NCBI GenBank assembly: GCA_965223025.1
Contig: CBDCVP010000023.1
Location: 3,162,001-3,226,000 of the forward strand
Direction of reading: 5' to 3'
DNA from: JABDMH01 sp965223025
Lineage (GTDB): Bacteria; Bacteroidota; Bacteroidia; Chitinophagales; Saprospiraceae
DNA length: 64,000 nt
In this document: positions 42,109 to 52,029 of the stretch, one piece after another
Layout of the letters: every line of letters begins with the position of its first letter
Position numbering within the stretch: position 1 is the first letter of the stretch
Notes under the pieces: generated by a model
Seen by the model: only the letters and a program-made list of their open reading frames with translations
What the model was told of the DNA's origin: nothing
Databases searched by the model: none
Program-made: the position numbers and the translations under genes

Positions 42109-44616
42109 CTAATTTTGTGGCGAACCGCCGCCTTGACCACCATCTCCCTCACCTTGCTTCAGGTCAGTATTCTTAATCTTGCTACCTCGTTTCCGAGTTT
42201 TGAAATCCAATTTTCCAAAGGTGTAAGAGAAATTGATTCCAAACGATCTAAAGGGTAATCGAAAATCCGTAGTCTGAAAGAAGGTGGGACCTTCCAGCTC
42301 AGACTTAAAGCGCTTAGTCTCATTGAAGGGGTCCACAATCGTGATTCCCACACTACCCTTTTTCTTTAGAATTTCTTTCTTGATACCAAGGCTCATCATT
42401 GAAAAACTAGGTACCTTTCCCTGCAGTGTCTGTCTCGGAGAGTTGGCAAATCCAAAAACATCGGCTTTCCAACCCTTCTGCAGATTGAAACTAGAATTGA
42501 CAAACACCTTAAACTGTACTCCACTATTCTGCAAGCCAAGACGCTCGCTCTTAGCGGTGAATGAGAATACATCGAAATTGCTGCGCAGCGTCCAAAATTT
42601 CTTAAGGGCAAAAGAGGTGAATAAATTTACTCCTACCGCATCGTTTATTCCGATATTCTGATAACTCGTTTCAGAGATACCAACTTGGTCGACATTTAGT
42701 AGGGACTGGATGACATCGTTGGTACGTCGATAGTAAACCGATGAGCTGATCACAGTTCCCTTATTAAACGAGGTATACCCTATGTCGAATTGATTTGAAA
42801 TCTCTGGGGCCAAGTATGGATTACCAAAAGTAACATTGCGACGATCACTGCTATTGACGAATGGATTGATGTAAAAAAGGCTCGGTCTGCGAATGCGTTT
42901 TGCATAACTCACCTTCAGGGTATTAAAGCCAAATTTTCTAGATACAATAATGCTTGGTGCAAAATTATCGTATTTATTAGTAAAGGCTGACCCCTCATTG
43001 GTAAAGTTGCCTTGGATGCTTGTGCGCTCATATCGACCACCAGCCACCAAACCATAATTTTTACCCATTTGAATGGTAAAGGAAGTATAACCAGCATAGA
43101 CATCCTGTCGATAATCAAACATGTTGGAGCGATTCTGATCTCGGACATATTCACTGCGATCATCGTCAAACACATCGTAACTATAGTCGCTGTCGATATC
43201 TCTAAATACAGATTTAGCACCTACTTCCCATTTTAGACTTTTGCTGAACGGGTGCACATAATCTATCTGGAACGTAGACTCGAGATTCTTCCCGTCGTTC
43301 AAAAGATTTTCATTGGCATATACTGCAGGATCATTTCCATGCTGACGAATGGTAGATTTATCATCACTGACGTTTCCATTGAGTTGAAATCCAAAAGAAA
43401 GCTCCTGATTAGGCGTTTTGAAGGTGCGCTTATAATCAGTGGTCCAATCATATCCGCTGCGCAGGTTCTCAGCCTCGTTTTCTCGACGATAGGTCTGGTC
43501 AAGCTCAACAAGTGGATCTAAAAACCGGGCATCTTGAAAACCGTCCTGGTCAAAGGAATGTCCACGCAGGCTAAAAGAACTGTTGATACTATTGTAGGCA
43601 TTAAAATCGTAGAAAGCACCTGCCTGTCCCCAAAAGCCCAGTCGTGAACTCTCGGTGATGCCGGATTGATCTAAGATACGTGTGGTGCCATTGACTTGAT
43701 CCTCCCGGTAGAAAGTCCTGGTGGCGTCCTGGGGGATCGAATAATATAAATTTCCCGAACCATTCATTCCAAAACGCCCTTTACCAGCATTCACACTGAG
43801 CGAACCACGATTTTGCCGTGTACCCACCGCACCGTTGATTGTGGCATTGTATCCCTCCACACTCTTCTTCTTGGTGACTATGTTGATGATTCCTCCCGTG
43901 CCTTCGGCATCGTATTTGGCCCCTGGTGTAGTGATGACTTCCACACTCTTGATTTGATCTGCTGGAAACATTTTCAATGCATCAGCCACATTGTTAGAAA
44001 ACATACCCGAGGGCTTGCCATTCAGCAGTATGCGCACATTCTGAGAGCCTCGAAGGGATACATTGCCTTCTAAATCTACCGATAACATCGGTACTTTTCG
44101 CAGTACATCGGCGGCATCACCGCCCACGGTAGAAGCATCTTTATCAGCATTGTATACGATGCGATCAATTTTGTTTTCAATGACTGCGGCTTCAGCAGTC
44201 ACCTCCACTTGGTCCAGGAGTACTTCATCTTTAGTCAGTAAAACATCACCGGCATTAAAATCCGGTTTTTTTGGTGTCAAAGTTATGGCTCGAAAAGTCT
44301 TTGTTCGATAACCGATGAAAGAGACGACCAGATCGTAAGAACCCATTTTTATCTCGGTCAGCTTAAAATGCCCTTTTTCACTGCTGATCATGCCATCCAC
44401 CGCTTCCTCGCTGTCTTTCTTTCTCAATGCAACGGTGGCAAACTCTACTGGTTCACCAGAAAGACTATCGATCACCGTACCCGTGACCCTCCCGGTAATC
44501 GAGGGTCCCTGACCCCTGCCTGACCAATTTTGTGCGTAGAGATCCCGGCTTGATGGGTTTATACCGATGAAAATGAGAAGAAAGCAGGAAAATAGAATTC
44601 TTATAGCAGTAGGCAT
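42109..44616 (-). CDS. TonB-dependent receptor-like outer-membrane barrel
   Basis: 835 residues. Signal peptide 1-29 (ILFSCFLLIFIGINP...LYAQ). A carboxypeptidase-regulatory-like domain follows (GRVTGTVIDSLSGEPVEFAT, SYDLVVSFIGYRTKTF), then a plug (VLRKVPMLSVDLEGNVSLRG, VEVITTPGAKYDAEGTGGIINIV) and a long barrel with alternating aromatic residues, ending FGINFSYTFGKLDF plus a Gly/Gln-rich tail. The barrel type is the OMP_b-brl_3 kind, common in Bacteroidota and often without a SusD partner. None is present here. It may import a small glycan, metal chelate or peptide. Divergent from the mannonate dehydratase gene across 379 bp. Confidence 0.9.
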   Translation of the reverse strand: MPTAIRILFSCFLLIFIGINPSSRDLYAQNWSGRGQGPSITGRVTGTVIDSLSGEPVEFATVALRKKDSEEAVDGMISSEKGHFKLTEIKMGSYDLVVSFIGYRTKTFRAITLTPKKPDFNAGDVLLTKDEVLLDQVEVTAEAAVIENKIDRIVYNADKDASTVGGDAADVLRKVPMLSVDLEGNVSLRGSQNVRILLNGKPSGMFSNNVADALKMFPADQIKSVEVITTPGAKYDAEGTGGIINIVTKKKSVEGYNATINGAVGTRQNRGSLSVNAGKGRFGMNGSGNLYYSIPQDATRTFYREDQVNGTTRILDQSGITESSRLGFWGQAGAFYDFNAYNSINSSFSLRGHSFDQDGFQDARFLDPLVELDQTYRRENEAENLRSGYDWTTDYKRTFKTPNQELSFGFQLNGNVSDDKSTIRQHGNDPAVYANENLLNDGKNLESTFQIDYVHPFSKSLKWEVGAKSVFRDIDSDYSYDVFDDDRSEYVRDQNRSNMFDYRQDVYAGYTSFTIQMGKNYGLVAGGRYERTSIQGNFTNEGSAFTNKYDNFAPSIIVSRKFGFNTLKVSYAKRIRRPSLFYINPFVNSSDRRNVTFGNPYLAPEISNQFDIGYTSFNKGTVISSSVYYRRTNDVIQSLLNVDQVGISETSYQNIGINDAVGVNLFTSFALKKFWTLRSNFDVFSFTAKSERLGLQNSGVQFKVFVNSSFNLQKGWKADVFGFANSPRQTLQGKVPSFSMMSLGIKKEILKKKGSVGITIVDPFNETKRFKSELEGPTFFQTTDFRLPFRSFGINFSYTFGKLDFKTRKRGSKIKNTDLKQGEGDGGQGGGSPQN

Positions 44617-44995
44617 TACGTCGTTGACTTTAAATCAGTACAAAGGTAAACATCTGCAGGCTGCACCGACATCATTTTTAGACCAAGAGCGATAAATCAT
44701 CTTCAAAACGCTGCCATATCAAATGTATGGATTCCGCTCTACGGAGATATGACAAGGCCTGCTCAAAAAAAAAGAATGACCACATCTTGTAGTTCTCGCC
44801 ACAAAATTCTAAAGAGTTCTCTTAATTCGATCCAAGGAAGGGAAGATAGATTTTACTGCTATTCCCATGAATATTTCGTGCATTGGATTTCTCTGACCAT
44901 CAGAGGTTGATGATATGCAGATAAATGGAATGAATAGCCGTATCTTCCCTTCGACCATGTCGTGAAATGATCAATCCACTACACAAGTACCATTC
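44617..44995. other. Divergent intergenic region between receptor and mannonate dehydratase genes
   Basis: No gene seen. It must hold the two outward promoters, but I find no convincing TAnnTTTG box with a TTG at -33 in either direction. Confidence 0.4.
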
Positions 44996-46126
44996 ATGAA
45001 AGAGAAAAGGCGAATATTTATCAAAAAAAGTGCAGCAGCCATGACCGGGTTTTCGTTGGTCAACAATCCTTGGGCCCACTCTCATCGTGTAGCGTCCTCC
45101 TCCCTTGGCTCATACGACAAGGATGCGGGCATTCAGTTTTGCCTGGCCTATTTCTGGGGCATCGAACCACGAAAAATTGCTCTGGCCAAACAAATGGGAG
45201 TCCTGGGTGCGGTGGGTGGTATCAATCCTCGTATGGTTGGTATGGATCAACAAAAGAACCATGAGATTCAAGTCATCCAGGCTGTGAAAGAGGCATGGGA
45301 AATGGAAGGTTTGACACTTAGAGTCATCGAGGGACCGCCATCGTTGTATACAAAGACCAAGCTAGGCCTTCCGGGACGAGATGAGGAAATAGAAAACTTC
45401 ATCACCTTCATCCACAACATTGGCTCCCTGGGTATCGACATTGTTTGTTACAATTGGATGCCGGTGATTGGCTGGACCAGATCGAATGTCGAGAAAGTGA
45501 GTCGAGGTGGAGCCCTGGTCAGCGCCTTTGATTACAACGATATAAAAGATCAGGCTCCCCATACAGAGTATGGCTTGTTGACACACAAGAAAATGTGGGA
45601 CAATATGGAGTATTTCCTAAAAGCTGTCGTTCCAGAAGCAGAAAAAGCCGGAGTCAGACTGGCATTGCACCCCGATGATCCACCCATAGACAGCATACGA
45701 GGCATTCCCCGGATTATGACCTCCGCAAAAGCATTCAAGAAACTACTCGATTTGTATCCCAGTCCCAGCAATGGTATCACCTTTTGCCAAGGCAGTTTTG
45801 CCTCCATGGGCGACGCTGATCATCCGGTAGACATACCTGCTGCCATCCATTATTTCGGTAAAAAGGATGCCATTCACTTCGTGCATTTTCGAGACGTGCG
45901 AGGACATAAGCTCGAGTTTGAGGAGACTTTCCACGATGACGGGAAGACCGATATGCACGCTGCAATGACGGCCTACTACAATATCGGATTCAAAGGTCCC
46001 ATGAGACCTGACCACGTACCCACCATGGCTGGAGACTCCAATGATCATCCTGGTTACAGCACCATCGGGACTCTGTATGCCATCGGCTACATGCGGGGCC
46101 TGATCGAATCGGTGAGTAAAAGTTAG
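44996..46126 (+). CDS. uxuA: Mannonate dehydratase (UxuA-like) with Tat-type N-terminus
   Basis: 376 residues. The N-terminus MKEKRRIFIKKSAAAMTGFS is Tat-like (RR followed by F-I-K), which is unusual because UxuA is normally cytoplasmic. The TIM barrel carries UxuA-specific stretches: CYNWMPVIGWTRSN, LALHPDDPPIDSIRGIPRIM, NGITFCQGSFASMGD and a HFVHFRDVRGHKLEFEETFH block, which supply metal ligands. UxuA dehydrates D-mannonate to 2-keto-3-deoxygluconate, the substrate of KDG aldolases, linking this gene to the HpaI-type aldolase at 33.6 kb. Slightly shorter than E. coli UxuA (394). Monocistronic as far as can be seen. Confidence 0.85.
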   Translation: MKEKRRIFIKKSAAAMTGFSLVNNPWAHSHRVASSSLGSYDKDAGIQFCLAYFWGIEPRKIALAKQMGVLGAVGGINPRMVGMDQQKNHEIQVIQAVKEAWEMEGLTLRVIEGPPSLYTKTKLGLPGRDEEIENFITFIHNIGSLGIDIVCYNWMPVIGWTRSNVEKVSRGGALVSAFDYNDIKDQAPHTEYGLLTHKKMWDNMEYFLKAVVPEAEKAGVRLALHPDDPPIDSIRGIPRIMTSAKAFKKLLDLYPSPSNGITFCQGSFASMGDADHPVDIPAAIHYFGKKDAIHFVHFRDVRGHKLEFEETFHDDGKTDMHAAMTAYYNIGFKGPMRPDHVPTMAGDSNDHPGYSTIGTLYAIGYMRGLIESVSKS

Positions 46127-47084
46127 AGTGTTTCTCTGAGTTATGCCAAAAAGGATCGGCCTTATTTCTTTTAGTGGAGAAAGGTCCGAAATCCGTTAAA
46201 CCCGGATTATGAATTAGAAATCCTATTCCGACCTGAAATAGCTGCAAAATAAAGCGCTGCGCTGAGTTTTCTAATGCTTTATCTAGGTTAGAACTAAAAA
46301 CTGTTGAGCTCAAGGAAAATACTGGTTTGGACCCTGTATGGACACTGGTTCAGTGTGCTCAATGGTCCTATGCACCAACTCCACACACAATCCCAAGCCC
46401 ACATCCCTGTTGTCTGGATCAATGCCCGTAAAACTATAAGAATCGCGTTCAACTTTGTCTTTTCTCACGGTGATGAGACGTTCGACCTTCCTAAAGGTAT
46501 GCCTTAGCATACCTACGCACCTAAGAGATTTTGGCGTAAAGAACTGAAAATGAGCAGAGCCAAAAGAGCAACCCCCGAGTTGAGCATGCAGAATAGCTAG
46601 CGCATTCTGGCGACCAAGCACCCTCTTGCAAAATTCAAACGCGAGGACATGCTAATGTTGCGAACGGCTGGGGTTGCGAGCGCAGGGCTTTTTTAGTTAA
46701 CCAAAATATCCCCAGCGCAACACCTTTTTGGTTCGTTTTTTGGTCACAAAAAATGAACAAGAGATCTCGGAGGCCAAAGAAAGAAATACAGCCTTGATTT
46801 TTTGCTTACTTCTTTCGTCTAGGAAAAAGTAAAAAGATATTTATAGAAAACGGGTGACGACATGATTGTATAAGTGATTCAGTACCAAGTCGTCCACTTG
46901 CATGACATAGACCATTTGAAAGAAATAGTCTATTATTCCTCGATGAGCATCATCCAAACTAATCGATGGCCAATACATTTTTGCTAATGCTACTAATGCT
47001 ACACGATCTGTCAGCTGAAATATGTATTCTGTGAAATTCGGGCTTCAAATAAATATTGCACTTCGACTCCACTGCGTTCCGCTC
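46127..47084. other. Intergenic region without gene; one A+T-rich palindrome
   Basis: Short frames only, with none supported. At 46731-46758 GTTCGTTTTTTG and CAAAAAATGAAC form an imperfect hairpin around GTCA, of a type often seen between Bacteroidota genes. The stretch around 47055-47095 (CTTCGACTCCACTGCGTTCC, then GCTCAGTGTGACA) also resembles dispersed intergenic repeats. Confidence 0.5.
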
Positions 47085-47616
47085 AGTGTGACAACGAATA
47101 TATTGTTATTACTGTCACTTTATTGCACGCCACTTGGGCCCACTTCGTAATACTAAGGATATCACACTTAATTCATCTCCCAACATCTTTGGAAAAAATG
47201 TTGCCACTCAGCCTGACCGAGGCTAGTGTGCAAGTTCTATATGAAAATTGCACCCAAAAAACCCTAGGTCACCCTGAGCGAAACGAAGTGAAGCCGAAGG
47301 GCGACCAAACTGCACATCAACATTAAATCTAGTGAACATTGACCAAAAGCCTACACCTGTCATCTATCTCCCAACATCTTTGGAAAAATTGTTGCCACTC
47401 AGCCTGACCGAGGCTAGTGTGCAAGTTCTATATGAAAATTGCACCCAAAAAACCCTAGGTCACCCTGAGCGAAACGAAGTGAAGCCGAAGGGCGACCGAA
47501 CTGCACATCAACATTAAATCTAGTGAACAATGACCATAACCCTTACACCTGTCATCTATCTCCCTTCATTTTTGAAAAAAATACTTAAACTCAGTGTGAC
47601 AATGAATATATTATTA
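47085..47616 (+). repeat. Tandem 191-bp noncoding repeats
   Basis: A unit starting ATCTCCCAACATCTTTGG occurs at 47175 and again at 47366, and its start recurs at 47558 (spacing 191 and 192 bp). Both full units contain GAGGCTAGTGTGCAAGTTC and a CACCCTGAGCGAAACGAAGT block. The leader (47085-47174) with TTGCACGCCACTTGGGCCCA recurs at 48600, after the IS insertion. The small frames inside (60-67 residues) are identical products of the repeat and not likely genes. Confidence 0.85.
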
Positions 47617-48590
47617 CTGAATAATGCAGTTTGGTTGCACGGCAAGGTACTTTCTTAGTGGGAAAACAGATTATGAAAGAGGAAAAAATGTTTAAGGGAG
47701 TAAGTATTTTGGAATTCAGTAAGTGGTTTACGAGAAAGGAAGATTGCTCGGATTATCTGAGTGGCATAAAATGGAGTGAGGGTTACAAATGCCGTCGATG
47801 TGGGAATCCGAAGTATTGTGGTACCAGACGATATGGTGAACGTCGGTGTACAAGATGCCGTTGTGTCGAATCACCGACTGCACACACATTATTTCACAAA
47901 GTGAAGTTTCCACTTGTCAAGGCTTTTTACATACTTTTTTTTGTGAGCACCTCAAGCAAGGGAATGTCAACTTATGAACTGGCCCGAAAACTTGAAATGA
48001 ATCAGCCGGTTGTATGGCGTTTTAAATCGAAAATTATGCTCGCCATGAAATCTAGTGGCAACTACCCAATTGATGGCCAAGTGGAGGTTGACGAAACACA
48101 TGTTGGCGGCAAGGTGAAAGAGAAACGAGGTAGAACCAAACAACTAAAAAACAGGTAGTTGTAGCTATTCAAAAGCACCCCAAAGGAGGTATTAGTAGAG
48201 CTTATGCAAAAGTCATTCAGAATGCCGGTACTAAGCAATTATTGCCATTCTTTCAACAACATATTGATCCTGAGGCGTGGGTCACAACCGACAAGTGGAG
48301 GGGTTATTCACCGATTGCTAGCCGACATAACTTTAATGTGAACCAGATACCCTCAAAAAAGGGGCAAAACTTCCCTTTGATGCATCGATTTATTATGGGT
48401 CTAAAATCCTGGTTACGCGGTATTCATCATCGGGTGATATACTTGCAGAAGTATCTAAATGAATATACTTATCGATTTAATAGGCATCTATTCAAAGTGA
48501 TTCTTTTCCACAACCTTATCAAAAGAATGGTGGCTCATCAGCCCTGTACTATACCTAATTTGAAGTTTGTTACCTAAATGAATTATTCAG
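47617..48590 (+). mobile_element. IS1595-family insertion sequence, second copy, with 8-bp target duplication
   Basis: 974 bp. Ends CTGAATAATGCA and, inverted, CTGAATAATTCA, the same as the copy at 8.7 kb. The flanks are identical, TATTATTA at 47609-47616 and 48591-48598. It inserted into the leader of a noncoding repeat unit. The internal sequence is clearly diverged from the first copy, so this is another member of the family, not a recent transposition of it. Confidence 0.92.
47673..48577 (+). pseudogene. IS1595-family transposase, frameshifted
   Basis: Start ATG 47673 (MKEEKMFKGVSILEFSKWF). The zinc ribbon (CRRCGN...RRCTRCRC) and the first catalytic block VDETHVGGKV are intact. At about 48135-48150 one base is missing relative to the 8.7-kb copy within the run encoding R-T-K, so the frame ends at 48158; the remaining part (TTDKWRGYSPI, NEYTYRFNRH) continues in another phase to 48577. 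The element can therefore move only with help from another copy. Confidence 0.88.
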
Positions 48591-48798
48591 TATTATTATT
48601 ACCGTCACTCTATTGCACGCCACTTGGGCCCACTTTGTAGTACTAAGGATATCACACTTAATTTATCTCCCTTCATCTTTGGAAAAAATGTTGCCACTCA
48701 GCCTGACCGAGGCTAGTGTGCAAGTTCTATATGAAAATTGCACCCAAAAAACCCTAGGTCACCCTGAGCGAAATGAAGTGAAGCCGAAGGGCGACTAA
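48591..48798 (+). repeat. Further copy of the 47-kb noncoding repeat
   Basis: It continues the interrupted leader (TTGCACGCCACTTGGGCCCA) and one unit with GAGGCTAGTGTGCAAGTTC, ending at GAAGGGCGACTAACC, where similarity to the tandem units ceases. The following ~190 bp before the metallophosphatase gene show no feature. Confidence 0.8.
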
Positions 48799-48993
48799 CC
48801 TACCCATGAAGACCTTTATACCTTACTTCATCAGCATTTAGTCAGATTAATCCCATACCATTGAAAAATCTTTACGGAAAGTCCTTGTATTACCGAGAAG
48901 CAATATTTGCCATGCTACGTCGATATAAAACAATTGCAGAGGCCAATATATCGCGTTACCTTTGAAAAATATACCTGTATCTTCGATAAACTA

Positions 48994-50199
48994 ATGTTGA
49001 ATTTTTCGCCACACCAACTTCTTACTTGGTTCCTTCTCATATTGACCGTAGGAACCTTCGATATGGCCTGTAAAAATCCCGGCCACCCAGCATTAACACC
49101 TTCCTCCTGGACATTTGTTTCCATGCCCGACTTCCTCAATGTGGATTGCGACTATCCGCAAGAGGGTTGGGAAGATGCCCTAACCTATATTTTAGATGCC
49201 GTGAAGGCAGAGCAACTGGATTTTCTTACGGTGTCGGGAGACCTGGTGATGGGGCATTGGGATGATGCCAGGTGGAATAGCAAAGACACCATTTCCAAAT
49301 ATGCCCATCGTTACTACACAGCTTGGAAAAATCGAATGGCACACCATGGCATCCAATATTACACCTCCATTGGTGACCATGAGCTCGGCGACAATCCCTG
49401 GCGCGAGCAGTACAAACTGGAGACCATCAAGCATTATCGTCATGCATTTGCCCAACATCTGCAGATGCCTGCCAATGGTCCTGCTCATTTATTGGGCACA
49501 GCTTTCTGGTGGAAACATAAAAATGTGCTGTTTATCTCGGTCGATGTATTTGAGGAGGGAGAAAGTGACCAGGGCCAGATTAAGGCTGGAGTTACCGGTA
49601 CTCAACTAGCATGGTTTGAGCAGGTGATGGAACAGCACAAGGATGTGGACCACAGGATCGTGCTGGGCCATACACCCATTTTGGGTCCAGTGCGCAAATG
49701 GAGCAGTAGCGGCTTGATGATCGAAGCGGGCCGCGAGAGTGAGTTCTGGCAGGCCATGAAAAAACATCGAGTCGACCTTTATCTATGTGGTGAAGTTCAT
49801 GCCATCACCTGCACTGAGCGCGACGGCATCATGCAGGTGGCCCATGGAGGACTGATTGGGTATAATACACGTACCAACTACATGGTGATCAAAGTCAGTA
49901 GCGATAAATTGACACTGGAGATTAAGGAGATAGACATGATTCCGCAGGGGGACCATCTTTGGCAGACAAAAAATAACCGGCCCTTAGCGCGGGTCAATAT
50001 TTCTAAACAATCCAAAACAGCTGGATTTTACACGGTAGGTTCAGCTGAAATCAATAAAGAAAATCAAAAAGTATTTACGCATCGAAAAGGATATTTCCTG
50101 CCGAAACATGAATTTAGTGAAGAGCGTGCTACCGCCATCTTTAGGGCAAAGTCCGATGGATCGGTAAAGGTAGATCTAGAAAGAATAGTCGTGGATTAG
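48994..50199 (+). CDS. Metallophosphoesterase, lipoprotein
   Basis: 401 residues from ATG 48994; ATG 48907 would add a non-family leader. The signal MLNFSPHQLLTWFLLILTVG ends in a lipobox (FDMAC). Calcineurin-like motifs in order: SMPDFLNVDCD (weak first block), FLTVSGDLVMGHW (GD), YYTSIGDHELGDNP (GDHE in place of GNHE), RIVLGHTPILGP and LYLCGEVHAITC (GxxH). These bind the two metals of phosphodiesterase or phosphatase enzymes. The substrate is unknown. The C-terminal 100 residues are beta-rich (NGRP, FYTVGSAEI). It stands alone between the repeat region and a convergent regulator gene. Confidence 0.88.
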   Translation: MLNFSPHQLLTWFLLILTVGTFDMACKNPGHPALTPSSWTFVSMPDFLNVDCDYPQEGWEDALTYILDAVKAEQLDFLTVSGDLVMGHWDDARWNSKDTISKYAHRYYTAWKNRMAHHGIQYYTSIGDHELGDNPWREQYKLETIKHYRHAFAQHLQMPANGPAHLLGTAFWWKHKNVLFISVDVFEEGESDQGQIKAGVTGTQLAWFEQVMEQHKDVDHRIVLGHTPILGPVRKWSSSGLMIEAGRESEFWQAMKKHRVDLYLCGEVHAITCTERDGIMQVAHGGLIGYNTRTNYMVIKVSSDKLTLEIKEIDMIPQGDHLWQTKNNRPLARVNISKQSKTAGFYTVGSAEINKENQKVFTHRKGYFLPKHEFSEERATAIFRAKSDGSVKVDLERIVVD

Positions 50200-50230
50200 A
50201 GTTCTTGGTGGACTTGCTTGAATGCCCGAC

Positions 50231-51208
50231 TCATGCTCTACCATATTTCAGTCGGTATACAGATGGCGGAATACCCACTAACTTCTTGAAGGTCTCCCGA
50301 AAAGACTTGATGTCATTGTAGCCAGTACCATACATGATCTCGTTGATGGAATTATTGGTGGTCTCTAAACCGCGCTTAGCGGCTTCCACTTTCACACGCT
50401 GCAAATATTGAATGGGTGTGTTATCCGTAGCTCTCTTAAATCTACGCATGAGATTTCGCTTGCTGATATTAAATTCCTTGGCTAAATCATTGAGCGAAAA
50501 CGGATGCTCATAGTTCTCCTCGATAAAGGTTTGTACCTTTTTAATCAGATGATCATCGTGATTCTTTTGGCCTTGGAAAATAAAAAATGGCCCCTGTGAA
50601 GTCCGGTCAATTTCTATCTCAAACATTTTAGCTACCCAATTCGCCATTTCTTTTCCATTGTATTTTTGCACCAGATGCAGCAGCAGATTGAGAAATGAGT
50701 AAGATCCTCCACTAGAATAAATACCGTCATCTTCAGTGATGATGCTATCTGGCAACAAATTTACTTTCGGGTACATCTTTCTAAATAGGTCAAACATAGA
50801 CCAATGAGTGGCGCAATCTCTGCCATCCACCAATCCCGTATCGGCTAGCAGAAAGGCGCCGACACATAGGCTTGCCACTTCAGCTTGTTCTTTTTTGCGC
50901 ATCTCGCGAATCCACGGTATGAAATCAGCATTTCGCTCCAGCTCCTGCTGCATGTCTCCAAACAACGTAGTGATGATCACTAGGTCGGTATGAGTCACCT
51001 CCTCTATCAACTTGGTGGGTCTGATAGAAAAAATTTCGTTATAAAGCTTGGTTTCATGCACCAGTCCTACCAAGTCTATGTTATAAAATGGTGTATCCCG
51101 CCTACCTGAGTCCATGAGGTACTGATTGACAAAGGAAAAGATCTTATAGGGCCCTACAATACTGCTTAAAATCGATTGGCCAGCTGGAACAAGAATGGAT
51201 ATGTGCAT
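50231..51208 (-). CDS. GlxA-type AraC-family transcriptional regulator
   Basis: 325 residues. The N-terminal ~190 residues are a DJ-1/PfpI-like domain with the nucleophile-elbow region EVASLCVGAFLLADTGLVDG and CATHWSMFDLFRKMYP. The C-terminal AraC/XylS HTH pair is clear: HPFSLNDLAKEFNISKRNLM, RRFKRATDNTPIQYLQRVKV and TNNSINEIMYGTGYNDIKSF, ending FKKLVGIPPSVYRLKYG. Such proteins sense small ligands and activate nearby genes. It is divergent from the SnoaL-like gene at 51431 across 222 bp and is the natural candidate for its regulator. Confidence 0.93.
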   Translation of the reverse strand: MHISILVPAGQSILSSIVGPYKIFSFVNQYLMDSGRRDTPFYNIDLVGLVHETKLYNEIFSIRPTKLIEEVTHTDLVIITTLFGDMQQELERNADFIPWIREMRKKEQAEVASLCVGAFLLADTGLVDGRDCATHWSMFDLFRKMYPKVNLLPDSIITEDDGIYSSGGSYSFLNLLLHLVQKYNGKEMANWVAKMFEIEIDRTSQGPFFIFQGQKNHDDHLIKKVQTFIEENYEHPFSLNDLAKEFNISKRNLMRRFKRATDNTPIQYLQRVKVEAAKRGLETTNNSINEIMYGTGYNDIKSFRETFKKLVGIPPSVYRLKYGRA

Positions 51209-51430
51209 GTCTTCGGCAATTACTGAAAAATAGAGTAGTGGTGATCGTTCAACCGATCAAAGACCGAATGTACCCCCACCACTGATCTCGAACATGCATA
51301 AAAATACATCAATATGGCCATATGACACCCGCACAATGGCAAGATTACACTTTTCAGTGCTGCTTGAGACCACCTAGCTTTGGTATCAGGGTGATAAAAC
51401 CCTGCTTTATTAACAGTAAAAAAATAGAAT

Positions 51431-51799
51431 ATGACAACACAAGAAGTAGCCAATCGGCTTTGTGAACTGTGCGCTCAAGGAAATTGGTCGCAAGCCCAAG
51501 ATGAACTTTATGCCCAAAATGTTGAGAGCATCGAACCAGCGGGCACACCATGGGAATCAGTGAAAGGATTGGATGCCGTAAAGAAGAAAGGGGAGCAGTG
51601 GAGTGCCATGGTGGAGGAATTCCACGGCAACGAAATGAGCGAACCAGTTGTATCCCAAGATTTCTTTGCGGTTCGCATGAAATCCGACACGACCATGAAG
51701 GGCATGGGACGCATGCAACTGGATGAACTGAGCGTATATGAGGTTAAAGATGGAAAAATTGTCAAGGAGCAATTTTTCTATACTCCGATGCAACCATAG
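51431..51799 (+). CDS. SnoaL-like polyketide-cyclase-fold protein
   Basis: 122 residues. The alpha+beta cone pattern: TTQEVANRLCELCAQGNWSQ, then LYAQNVESIEPAGTPWES, KGLDAVKKKGEQW, a central FFAVRMKSDTTMKG and DELSVYEVKDGKIVKEQFFY at the end, the typical nuclear-transport-factor-2 (NTF2) / SnoaL finish. Such small proteins act as ester cyclases, isomerases or binding proteins, and the reaction here is unknown. No signal peptide. It is probably controlled by the divergent AraC regulator. Confidence 0.85.
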   Translation: MTTQEVANRLCELCAQGNWSQAQDELYAQNVESIEPAGTPWESVKGLDAVKKKGEQWSAMVEEFHGNEMSEPVVSQDFFAVRMKSDTTMKGMGRMQLDELSVYEVKDGKIVKEQFFYTPMQP

Positions 51800-52029
51800 A
51801 TCTAATACCAGCTCCCTACGGAGACAGCGTAAAAAAACTTTTTCACAATGAACTGATAGTTCGAAGTCCACAGGCTCGGGAGCTGTGCACATACCTTTCT
51901 GAGTGAAACCCAGAGTCCAATCCTGTGGTTTCACTCAGATTGATTGCAAGGGGATACTTCCATCGATGCCACGCCAAGATGTGTGGATGTCAATCCTCAA
52001 AGTACCTTCATCCAAAAAACCTGGTAAAA

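Noticed and set aside
41864..42112. 82-residue plus-strand frame
   Set aside because: No recognisable domain; it overlaps the end of the receptor gene on the other strand and competes with another frame of equal quality.
47123..48798. Three nearly identical 60-68-residue frames in the 47-kb repeats
   Set aside because: Their identity follows from the tandem DNA repeat, the sequence is not protein-like, and typical intergenic repeat motifs are included.
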